Assembly (NCBI GenBank): GCA_038227745.1 | Contig: JBBRPS010000280.1 | Coordinates: forward strand, 1 to 11,737 | Source: DASPXY01 sp038227745 | GTDB lineage: Bacteria; Planctomycetota; Planctomycetia; Gemmatales; Gemmataceae | DNA length: 11,737 nucleotides | Reading direction: 5' to 3' | Part shown: positions 1-5,456 of the stretch, piece after piece | How the letters are laid out: each line of letters begins with the position of its first letter | Numbering within the stretch: position 1 is the first letter of the stretch | Notes under the pieces: generated by a model | The model's database searches: none | What the model saw: only the letters and a program-made list of their open reading frames with translations | What the model was told of the DNA's origin: nothing | Position numbers and translations under genes: made by a program

Positions 1-675
1 GAGCTGAACCGCCAGCTCGGCATCCCGGCGCTGAACGACACGCCGGGCCTGGAGGTGTACGGCAACGAGGACCGCGTCCAGGTGGCCAACCGCAAGGGGC
101 CGTGGCAGGAAGTCGCCATCCTGGCGCACCGCCTGAGCGAGATCGACACGCCCGCTTTCCGCGCCTTCCTCGACAAGGCCGCGGAGGCGTTCCACGCGAA
201 CCTCAAACGAGCGCAGACGCGGCCCGAGGACGTGATGCCGTGGAAGGTGAATGGCGAGCGCTGGCACCTGGGCGAGAAGGGTTTCCCGATCGGCAAGAGA
301 GTGCAGTGGGAGCGCGGGCTGCTGCCGCGCCTGCTGGAGCTGGCGCGCGCGGTGGTGGCCGACCTGGAGGTGCGCTGGGACAACCGCGCCGCGATCTCGC
401 TGAAGGTGCCTGGCGTCGGCCGCAGCTGGGCGCAGTGGCGGACCAAGGAGGCGCACGGCCTGGATTGCCGTTTCGTCGGCAAGAAGGGACAGTTCAACCT
501 GGGTGCGGTCGAGGCGTTCGGTGTGTCGCCGGAGATCAACGGCCACCTGGAAGACGCCGACGTGCTGCGGCTGGTGTTCCAGCACCCCGAACACGTCCAT
601 GCCGACCGGCTCGAGAAGCTGCTCGCGGAACACCTGCGCGGCTTCCGCGAGGCGTTCGGCGTCGGGAAGCCCTGA
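1..675 (+). CDS. C-terminal part of a planctomycete UvrA-like (excinuclease ABC subunit A) protein, 5'-truncated
   Basis: The frame is open from the first base of the window and ends at TGA 673-675, giving 224 residues of a protein that starts upstream. No ATPase motif or zinc finger is visible in this part. It is rich in Trp, Arg and Leu; landmarks are PWKVNGERWHLGEKGFP, VRWDNRAAISLKVPG and CRFVGKKGQFNLG. From memory, this arrangement (a W-x-x-x-G-x-x-WH-x-x-x-KG-x-P block, then a WDNR block, then a GxKGxF block) resembles the C-terminal extension that follows the second ATPase half of large UvrA-type proteins in planctomycetes. If so, the whole protein would act in nucleotide excision repair damage recognition. 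That assignment is inference, because the diagnostic domains are outside the window. The gene converges on the HNH gene with only 25 bases between stop codons and no clear terminator hairpin. Confidence 0.45.
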   Translation, partial: ELNRQLGIPALNDTPGLEVYGNEDRVQVANRKGPWQEVAILAHRLSEIDTPAFRAFLDKAAEAFHANLKRAQTRPEDVMPWKVNGERWHLGEKGFPIGKRVQWERGLLPRLLELARAVVADLEVRWDNRAAISLKVPGVGRSWAQWRTKEAHGLDCRFVGKKGQFNLGAVEAFGVSPEINGHLEDADVLRLVFQHPEHVHADRLEKLLAEHLRGFREAFGVGKP

Positions 676-700
676 CCGTCTTCGAGAGGCGGGGCCGTCG

Positions 701-1156
701 CTACGCCCGGTTCGGTTCAGTCCTTTCTTCCGGTCCACCGCCGGGAAATAGTCCGAGGGCGGCGAGTAGACGGCGGATGTCCTGCAGGTTGGCGCCGTTC
801 ATCTGCAAACGGTCAATCGTGGCCCGGCCGCACGGTGTCTTGCCTTCCAGCAAGGTGAGATCGACCTCAGACCAACGGAAATGATCTTCCCAGCGGTCCG
901 TCCGGGGGTTGAAGAGCCACACGGTTTTCCCGGTCGTCGGATCCGTGCCGGTCGTGTGGGACCACTTGTGCGCGTTGCAACTCGGGCACGCCAGCGCGAG
1001 GTTCCCCAATTCCGTCGGGCCGCCGCCGCTCTGGGGAATGGGGTGATCGACAGGGAAGGTGGCAACCTGTCCGCGGGTGGGCAGGCGGCAGTATTCGCAC
1101 CGATGAGCGGCCCGCTCCTCAACTGCCGCCCGCAGGGCCTCGTTGACGACACTCAC
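701..1156 (-). CDS. HNH endonuclease family protein
   Basis: A 151-residue protein with a complete HNH/zinc core: C20-x2-C23 (RCEYC), D37-H38 in a PVDHPIPQSGGG block, N52 in GNLALAC, and C57-x2-C60 followed by N61 and K64. The two CxxC pairs would bind structural zinc, and H38/N52 belong to the beta-beta-alpha metal nuclease site. The tail (LFNPRTDRWEDHFRW, then GRAT, then LQMN) is typical of a common free-standing HNH family in cyanobacteria and planctomycetes. The start is GTG at 1156-1154, chosen because it overlaps the TGA of the upstream 90-residue gene by four bases (GTGA), so translation is probably coupled. DNA is the expected substrate. The biological role of this family (defence, mobility or other) is not known from the sequence. 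Confidence 0.88.
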   Translation of the reverse strand: MSVVNEALRAAVEERAAHRCEYCRLPTRGQVATFPVDHPIPQSGGGPTELGNLALACPSCNAHKWSHTTGTDPTTGKTVWLFNPRTDRWEDHFRWSEVDLTLLEGKTPCGRATIDRLQMNGANLQDIRRLLAALGLFPGGGPEERTEPNRA

Positions 1157-1425
1157 GCGCCCGCCTCATCCGGGAAGAAATTCTGGAGTTGTCGGAGCGC
1201 CAGTTCGGCCTGGAGCTTGTCGATGGTCCGCTGCTCGGTGAACGCGACGAGGGCGAGGAGTTGCTCGTGCTCGGCGGCGCTGAGGAACTCCTTGCGTTCG
1301 CCCAGCTCCCCCAGCTGTCGGTCCAGGGGGGGGAGCAGAGTGTAGTCGGCGATGCGGCGGAGCGCCCGCACGCAATTTTGGACGGCGGCCTGGAGTTGCG
1401 GATCCGCGGTGGAGACGGCAGACAT
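1153..1425 (-). CDS. Small helical protein of unknown function coupled to HNH endonuclease
   Basis: A 90-residue protein with ATG at 1425-1423 and a purine-rich ribosome binding site (GAGGGAAG) about four to six bases upstream. It looks almost wholly alpha-helical, with the segment LGELGERKEFLSAAEHEQLL and the following TIDKLQAELALRQLQ likely forming a helical hairpin or coiled coil. There is one cysteine and no catalytic motif or membrane segment. The stop overlaps the GTG start of the HNH gene by four bases, so the two form an operon and are probably translated as a unit. I do not recognise a named family. It may be a partner or regulator of the HNH protein, which is inference from position only. 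Confidence 0.75.
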   Translation of the reverse strand: MSAVSTADPQLQAAVQNCVRALRRIADYTLLPPLDRQLGELGERKEFLSAAEHEQLLALVAFTEQRTIDKLQAELALRQLQNFFPDEAGA

Positions 1426-1469
1426 CGACTTCCCTCGTGGTGATTTGGTCCGGAGGTTCCGCTATCTTT

Positions 1470-1498
1470 ACCATAGTCGGCGGGAAGGACCACCGCAA
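1470..1498 (-). promoter_or_regulatory. Candidate promoter of the 90-aa/HNH operon
   Basis: On the minus strand, TTGCGG (-35, bases 1498-1493) is followed after 17 bases by TATGGT (-10, bases 1475-1470). This lies 45 bases upstream of the ATG at 1425. The match to the sigma-70 consensus is partial (3/6 and 4/6), so the call rests mainly on spacing and position. Confidence 0.3.
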
Positions 1499-1563
1499 CA
1501 CGGGGATGCAGCCGCCGGGCTGGTCCCGGCGGTCTGGACCGCGGGGACAAGAAACCGGCGGGC

Positions 1564-1704
1564 TCACGCCGCGCCGCTCGCCAGCGCCTTCGCCATGCGG
1601 GACTCCGTAAGCGGGGTTCTGCGCAGAATACCGATGAGCGTCGGCCAGGCGAGTTCGCCCCTGAACCCACCGCGCGAATCGGAATCCCAGGAAAGTGCTT
1701 GCAT
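1564..1704 (-). other. Possible gene remnant in the 1426-1780 intergenic gap
   Basis: The 355-base gap between the divergent HNH operon and the cytochrome gene holds no clear complete gene. On the minus strand, ATG 1704 to TGA 1564 reads 46 codons with coding-like composition; landmarks are GGFRGELAWPTLIG, LRRTPLTESR and MAKALASGAA. The third codon positions are mostly G or C from the middle on. No ribosome binding site precedes it and I recognise no family. It may be the 3' end of a decayed gene or a dispersed repeat that happens to be open. It overlaps the candidate promoter of the cytochrome gene. Confidence 0.2.
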
Positions 1705-1728
1705 ATTCCTCCTGGGCGAGCGAATAAT
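1686..1728 (+). promoter_or_regulatory. Candidate promoter with inverted repeat upstream of the di-heme cytochrome
   Basis: TTGCAT (1699-1704) and AATAAT (1723-1728) are separated by 18 bases, in an AT-richer patch 53 bases before the start codon. A perfect 7-base inverted repeat, CCCAGGA (1686-1692) and TCCTGGG (1710-1716), brackets the -35 hexamer symmetrically. It could therefore be an operator for a repressor or activator. The sequence signals are visible; function is inference. Confidence 0.35.
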
Positions 1729-1780
1729 ACTCAAACGGGAACAGTCGATCGCGAACCGAGCAGAGGCGGAGGGTACTCTC

Positions 1781-3049
1781 ATGAAAAGACCCAGTCCGCT
1801 GTGGTATCCCGCGGCCGCCCTTCTCCTCCTGGCCCCTGTCGGGCTGCGTGTCCTTACCTGGCCGAGCGCAACGCCGCCCGAAGCGGCGCCGGCGACGGTC
1901 GAGGCCGGGAAAACGCTCTTCACACACGACTGGAAGCCGGGCGACCCGTTGGCCAAAGGCGGCGATGGCCTGGGCCCCGTCTTCAACGCTACTTCCTGCG
2001 CCGCCTGTCACCGCCAGGGAGGCCTGGGCGGCGGCGGCGGCCTGGAACACAACGTCACCATGTACGTCGTCTCGGGGGCCACCCCGGAGGCGCCCACCCG
2101 GCAGGGCGTGCTGCACGCCCGCGCCACGCGCCCGGAGTATCAGGAAACTCTCAGCCACATCGACCCCCGCCTGCCGCGCATCGCCCGCCCCACGCTCGCT
2201 TCCTTGCTCTCCAAACAGCGGGGGGCGCTGGACGTCCCGCCCGAGATCCTCCTGGCGCAGCGCAGCACGCCGGCGCTGTTCGGGGCCGGGTTGATCGACG
2301 CGGTCCCCGACCGCCTCATCATCGCCGAGGAGCGCCGGCAGCACCTCCGCGGCGGCCTGCTCCCGGCCGGCAATGACGCCACCACGGCGGGCCGGGCGCT
2401 GCGCCTGGCCGGCGGTCGGGTGGGAAAGTTCGGCTGGAAGGCACAGGCTGCCAGCCTCGGCGACTTCGTCCGCGCCGCCTGCGCCAACGAGCTGGGTTTG
2501 GGCAACCCGACGCACGCGCAGCCCGCCTCTCTCGCCCGCCCGGGTTACCGCCCGGCGGGGCTGGACCTGACGGACGAGCAGTGCGACCAGATGACGGTCT
2601 TCGTCGCGTCGCTGCCGCAGCCCGTGCGGAAGACGCCGGACGACGCGCGGGCGCGGGCGGACGTCGAGGTGGGGCAAAGGCTGTTCGCGCGGGTCGGCTG
2701 CGCCGCCTGCCACACGCCCGACCTCGGCCCGGCGCAGGGGCTGTACAGCGATCTGCTCATGCACCGCATGGGCGAAGAGCTGACGTCGGGCGGCGGCTAC
2801 TACGGCATCCAGGTGGCCCAGGGCGGCGCGTCCGGGCAGGCCCCCGCGCCGGACGAGTGGCGCACGCCGCCCCTCTGGGGCGTGGCGGATTCCGCGCCGT
2901 ACCTGCACGACGGCAGGGCGCCGACGCTCCAGGAGGCGATCCGGCTGCACGGAGGCCAGGCCGCCCCGGCCGCGCTGCGTTTCTCGCTGCTGGGTCAGGC
3001 GGACCAGGGCCGGCTGATCGCGTTCCTGAAGTCGCTGCGGGCGCCGTGA
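1781..3049 (+). CDS. Di-heme oxidoreductase (DHOR, formerly DUF1111), exported c-type cytochrome
   Basis: A 422-residue protein. The frame is open further upstream, but ATG 1781 is chosen because a GGAGGG sequence lies just before it and a signal-like N-terminus follows (positive KR, then hydrophobic residues 7-25, ALLLLAPVG). There are two covalent heme sites, CAACH at residues 73-77 and CAACH at 307-311. Family signatures are clear: GDGLGPVFNATSC before heme 1, LFGAGLIDAVPD, GKFGWKAQ, GLYSDLL and, near the end, WRTPPLWGVADSAPYLHDGR. The fold is that of cytochrome c peroxidase/MauG-like di-heme proteins, probably a periplasmic redox enzyme or peroxidase; the substrate is unknown. In planctomycetes these proteins often sit near DUF1501/DUF1549 or imelysin-type genes, but none is here. 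The stop is followed 33 bases later by a zinc-ribbon membrane protein on the same strand, probably the same transcript. Confidence 0.93.
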   Translation: MKRPSPLWYPAAALLLLAPVGLRVLTWPSATPPEAAPATVEAGKTLFTHDWKPGDPLAKGGDGLGPVFNATSCAACHRQGGLGGGGGLEHNVTMYVVSGATPEAPTRQGVLHARATRPEYQETLSHIDPRLPRIARPTLASLLSKQRGALDVPPEILLAQRSTPALFGAGLIDAVPDRLIIAEERRQHLRGGLLPAGNDATTAGRALRLAGGRVGKFGWKAQAASLGDFVRAACANELGLGNPTHAQPASLARPGYRPAGLDLTDEQCDQMTVFVASLPQPVRKTPDDARARADVEVGQRLFARVGCAACHTPDLGPAQGLYSDLLMHRMGEELTSGGGYYGIQVAQGGASGQAPAPDEWRTPPLWGVADSAPYLHDGRAPTLQEAIRLHGGQAAPAALRFSLLGQADQGRLIAFLKSLRAP

Positions 3050-3082
3050 CCGCCGCCCGTGGCCGACTCGAAGGGACCGGCA

Positions 3083-4054
3083 ATGTCCATCACACTCACC
3101 TGCGCTTGCGGCACCCCGGTCCGCCCCGGCGCAGCGGGGCGGCGCTCGGTCTGCCCCGTGTGCGGAATGCTCCTCCTCCTGACCGAGGCGCTCGAAGTGC
3201 CGCCCTCCGCCTCCACCGGCGCAGAGGGCGGCTACAACCTGGTGCCGCTCCACGCGGACCCCGAACCGATCCCCGCGCCGGAAAGCCCCTCGCCGAGGAG
3301 CCCGCGCGTCCGGAGAGTCCTTTCCCCTTGTGATGCGTTCTTCCCCGAAGGATTCTGGCGGCCCCTGTTCTGGCTGGCGGCCGTCCTCGCGGTGGTGATC
3401 GCCGTGCTCGTGCGCAAGGGGGGGGAGGCGGCGGAGACCTTCGGCCTGTGGCCCCTGGCCGGTTGGGTCGCCGTTGCGCTGGTCGTCCTCGGTTACCTCT
3501 GGGGCCTGTTCCAGTGCGTCCTGACGGCCGCCGTGGGCGGAGTGGCCGGCGCGCGGTACTGGCCCGGCGGCGACGTGCAGCGGCTCCTGAGGAGCATCCG
3601 CGACGGCCTGGTGAGTTTCTTCGCCGGCCCCGCCGTGTTCGCCGGGGTGGCGTTCCTGTTCTGGCTGGAGTCCGGCGACCTCGAGTGGGCGGACCGGTTG
3701 ATCCTGGCGGAGTTGTGCCTCGCGGCGGTCGCCGGGTGGCTGCTGGCGTTCACGGTGGTCACACTCCGCGGCCGCCTGCACGACGCTCTGCCGCCGGGGG
3801 TGGTGGGGCTGGTCTGGCGCCTGGGGCGGCGTGGGACCGCGGGAGCGCTCTTCGGGGCCGCGGGGATCCTCCTGCACGGTTTCTGGGCGCTGCACGTCCT
3901 CGAAGACCCGGGCGGTCTGCTCGGCGCCTGCCTCTTGTTGTTCCCCTGTTGCCTGTCCCTGTTATTTTGGACCGGGGTCCTGCTGTACTGGCTCGGGCGC
4001 TGCCACGTCCGTCAGGGCGCCCGCCGCGCCGCCGGGATCGCCGAGGGCGGGTGA
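3083..4054 (+). CDS. Zinc-ribbon integral membrane protein, function unknown
   Basis: A 323-residue protein. A GTG at 3059 in frame is possible, but ATG 3083 has AAGGGA six bases upstream and starts directly with the metal-binding region, so I prefer it. Residues 1-30 form a short zinc ribbon with C7-x-C9 and C24-x2-C27 (CPVCG). A Pro/Ser/Arg-rich linker follows (about 38-80), then six probable membrane helices at about 91-110, 122-150, 176-196, 206-228, 252-272 and 278-304. The loop with the motif DVQRLLRSIRDGL between helices 2 and 3 is the longest conserved-looking soluble part. Planctomycetes encode many membrane proteins with such an N-terminal ribbon; their role is unknown. It lies 33 bases behind the di-heme cytochrome and ends directly at a palindromic repeat that may serve as terminator. 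Confidence 0.85.
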   Translation: MSITLTCACGTPVRPGAAGRRSVCPVCGMLLLLTEALEVPPSASTGAEGGYNLVPLHADPEPIPAPESPSPRSPRVRRVLSPCDAFFPEGFWRPLFWLAAVLAVVIAVLVRKGGEAAETFGLWPLAGWVAVALVVLGYLWGLFQCVLTAAVGGVAGARYWPGGDVQRLLRSIRDGLVSFFAGPAVFAGVAFLFWLESGDLEWADRLILAELCLAAVAGWLLAFTVVTLRGRLHDALPPGVVGLVWRLGRRGTAGALFGAAGILLHGFWALHVLEDPGGLLGACLLLFPCCLSLLFWTGVLLYWLGRCHVRQGARRAAGIAEGG

Positions 4055-4090
4055 CGCGGAAAGGGGCGCGGGATGCGTCCCCTTTCTGCG
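4055..4090 (+). repeat. Short degenerate copy of the palindromic repeat, possible terminator
   Basis: Starting right after the TGA of the membrane protein gene, CGCGGAAAGGGGCGC faces GCGTCCCCTTTCTGCG across a loop of GGGAT. The arms pair with one mismatch and one bulged base. The arm sequence is the same as the outer part of the two 76-base palindromes at 5457-5532 and 6592-6667, while the AT-rich inner stem and loop are missing. It lies between convergent genes (membrane protein and the candidate toxin), where a stable GC hairpin could stop transcription, although no T run follows. Confidence 0.7.
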
Positions 4091-4095
4091 CCGCC

Positions 4096-4221
4096 CACCT
4101 CCGTGACCTGCGGAAGTCCCGCTTCGGCGGTCACACGATCCACAAGCGGTGGATGCTCGGGGGACTGTGGAAGTACCAGTTCGTCACCAAGGGGCCGAAT
4201 CCGTTCAACACATCCCGCTGA
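4096..4221 (+). other. Possible 3' gene remnant after the repeat
   Basis: Downstream of the hairpin a frame with coding-like composition runs 41 codons to TGA 4219-4221. Landmarks are HLRDLRKSRFGGHTIHKR, MLGGLWKYQFVTKG and PNPF. Third positions are nearly all G or C, unlike the two other frames on this strand. No start codon with a ribosome binding site is present, so if real it is the tail of a gene whose 5' part was lost, perhaps when the repeat arrived. I do not recognise the family. It ends four bases from the stop of the convergent candidate toxin gene. Confidence 0.25.
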
Positions 4222-4225
4222 CGCT

Positions 4226-4611
4226 TCAGCAGTCGATCAGGCCCTGATTGATCAGGATGTCCGCGTGATCGAGGGCCATCCGTTCGGAATCGGCGGCTCC
4301 GTCCCTGATCCGCTTCAGGAGAGCGGCATCGACAGAGGCGTGAGCGATCATCAACCCCTGCCTGATGAACCTCTCGATATTCGCCTTGGAGACGACCTTC
4401 GCTCCGCCGTAATTCACGCAGTCTCGTGCCTCACGAACGGGTGCTCCCCCGGCTGGAGGATGCACGCCTTGTCCGAATCTGCACGAGACGTGGTGAAGTT
4501 GACGATCAGAATGTTCTCCGCGTCAGCCGCGGGGTCGGAGATCACCACCCACAGGTGGGTATCGAGGCTGGTCTCCGGCTGCGGGATTTTGAACGTGTCC
4601 CCCGCGTTCAT
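4226..4611 (-). pseudogene. Panacea-coupled candidate toxin gene, interrupted by a -1 frameshift
   Basis: ATG 4611-4609 overlaps the TGA of the Panacea gene (ATGA). The first frame reads 65 codons (MNAGDTFKIP..., HLWVVISDP, ILIVNFTT, ILQPGEHPFVRHE) to a TGA at 4416-4414. The next frame continues without a gap with CVNYGGAKVVS, NIERFIRQGL and a C-terminal helix ending INQGLIDC, to the stop at 4228-4226. Joining the frames at about 4420-4422 gives one continuous 128-residue protein. The span is 386 bases, one short of 129 codons, so a single deleted base explains it. The joined protein looks like a small family that I recall next to Panacea/DUF4065 genes, with a beta-barrel-like N-terminal half (GDTF.IP...HLW.V) faintly like PemK/MazF toxins; this fold is only a guess. 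No classic slippery heptamer is visible at the junction, so mutation or a sequencing error is more likely than programmed shifting. Confidence 0.6.
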
Positions 4612-5165
4612 TTCGCGACCCCGGCGAACAGGCGATCGAACGCCGTCTGGTCGCGGGCATCCTGCTCGATCACTTCCTTGTCGTCGGCACGACCCACGGC
4701 CTCCAGGATGTGCGCCAGGGGGATCGGCTTCGACGACTTGCCCGGGTCGTTCTTCTTCCACTCCTCGAACGTGTGGACGATCTCGACCATCTCCCACTCA
4801 TTCTTGTCAGCGTACTTCTCAGAAAGCTCCCGCAGCTTGCCGATCTCGTACTTCGAGAGCTTGCCGTTCCCGGGGTCGTTCGTCACCTCAATCCGGTAGC
4901 CGTTCTTCTTGAAATGCTCCGACCAGGCCTTCCATGCCGTGTGTTCTCCCTTGATCAGTTCGAACACGCCGCTCAGGACCGGGCCATGCTCCATCGCCAC
5001 GATGTGGTCGCCGGTGATCGGGCGTCCCGTCTCCTTCAGGCTCTCCCGATCAGCGATGTAAAGGAGCTTCAGCAGGCGAAGGTAGCTCATCTCCTTCGTG
5101 TCGTGGAAGCGCAGGAGCGTGGCGATCGCCTGCATCGTCTTGTCGATCTTGAAAGGGAACCCCAT
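4608..5165 (-). CDS. Panacea-domain (SocA-like, DUF4065) antitoxin protein
   Basis: A 185-residue protein. ATG 5165-5163 is chosen because AAGGAGG (5179-5173) precedes it by seven bases; an in-frame ATG ten codons upstream has no such site. Residues 8-70 hold the Panacea core: helical start DKTMQAIATLLRF, then YLRLLKLLYIADRESL, TGRPITGD, and EHGPVLSGVFELI. The rest is charged and helical (KLSKYEIGKLRELSEKYADK, TFEEWKK). Panacea proteins are known as versatile antitoxins in PanAT modules, where they neutralise unrelated toxins by direct binding, and as the SocA adaptor family. Here the gene comes first and overlaps the downstream candidate toxin by ATGA, as expected for a coupled pair. The antitoxin frame is intact while the partner is broken. 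Base composition is clearly lower in GC than the flanking genes (32 of 60 bases in 4801-4860), suggesting transfer. Confidence 0.85.
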   Translation of the reverse strand: MGFPFKIDKTMQAIATLLRFHDTKEMSYLRLLKLLYIADRESLKETGRPITGDHIVAMEHGPVLSGVFELIKGEHTAWKAWSEHFKKNGYRIEVTNDPGNGKLSKYEIGKLRELSEKYADKNEWEMVEIVHTFEEWKKNDPGKSSKPIPLAHILEAVGRADDKEVIEQDARDQTAFDRLFAGVAK

Positions 5166-5188
5166 GTCGCTTCCTCCTTCTTCGGCCC

Positions 5189-5220
5189 CCTGCACTACTG
5201 AACAGACGGTCAGTAGCAGG
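5189..5220 (-). promoter_or_regulatory. Inverted repeat in the Panacea operon leader (candidate operator)
   Basis: TGCACTACTGA (5191-5201) and TCAGTAGCA (5210-5218) form an inverted repeat with flanking CC/GG. The core TACTGA/TCAGTA is perfect with an 8-base centre; the outer CCTGC/GCAGG pairs after a two-base offset. It covers the predicted transcription start and lies just upstream of the ribosome binding site of the Panacea gene. It is well placed for autoregulation by a toxin-antitoxin complex, though DNA binding by the Panacea protein is not evident. Confidence 0.45.
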
Positions 5221-5223
5221 TAA

Positions 5224-5252
5224 ATTGTACAACGTATTTTGTCAAGAGTAAA
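5224..5252 (-). promoter_or_regulatory. Sigma-70-like promoter of the Panacea operon
   Basis: On the minus strand TTTACT (5252-5247) and TACAAT (5229-5224) are spaced by exactly 17 bases, 59 bases before the start codon. The -10 matches five of six consensus bases. A perfect TTGACA also occurs at 5245-5240 but has no good -10 at the right distance. The stretch 5221-5272 is the most AT-rich of the gap, as promoters usually are. Confidence 0.5.
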
Positions 5253-5319
5253 GACGTAAAATTCCTGCCGTTCGGGATGGTCCGGCCGTGCGGTCCTTTC
5301 TTCTCCCTATTCATTAGAG

Positions 5320-5345
5320 GGTGAACGGGAGCATTCGAGTTCACC
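5320..5345 (-). terminator. Hairpin with 7-bp perfect stem
   Basis: GGTGAAC (5320-5326) pairs with GTTCACC (5339-5345) over a 12-base loop; GAG/CTC can extend it with a bulge. On the minus strand it falls exactly at the TGA (5343-5341) of the coding-like fragment next door, the place of a terminator, but there is no T run. It may insulate the Panacea promoter from upstream transcription. Confidence 0.3.
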
Positions 5346-5456
5346 CCTCCCGCTCCACCCGGCCTGTTTTTCTTGCCCATTCCAGCACCCTCTTCAGCCG
5401 GTCCCGCATCCGCTCCCGGACCGCCACGAGCGATGATACTCGTCGGCCACCCGTTC
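5341..5456 (-). other. Possible 3' gene remnant between palindrome and Panacea promoter
   Basis: Minus-strand codons ending at TGA 5343-5341 read SSLVAVRERMRDRLKRVLE then WARKTGRVEREG. This is a charged amphipathic helix with mostly G/C third positions, as in the tail of a real gene. There is no upstream start because the frame runs into the 76-base palindrome at 5457-5532. No family recognised. Together with the promoter, the hairpin and the repeats it accounts for most of the 5166-5838 gap, which has no complete gene that I can support. Confidence 0.25.

Noticed and set aside
1352..1780. N-terminal extension of the di-heme oxidoreductase (143 more codons)
   Set aside because: The added part has no domain, overlaps the divergent 90-residue gene, and would bury the signal peptide that starts at ATG 1781 behind its ribosome binding site.
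1166..3895. Open frame of 909 codons on the minus strand
   Set aside because: It lies opposite the clear di-heme oxidoreductase and membrane protein genes, is made of low-complexity Arg/Gly/Pro/Ala/Gln text and has no motif. Long antisense frames are usual in DNA with such G/C-rich third positions.
4414..4425. Programmed -1 frameshift in the candidate toxin gene
   Set aside because: No X-XXY-YYZ slippery heptamer or obvious downstream stem is visible at the junction; a deleted base is the simpler reading. Kept only as an alternative.
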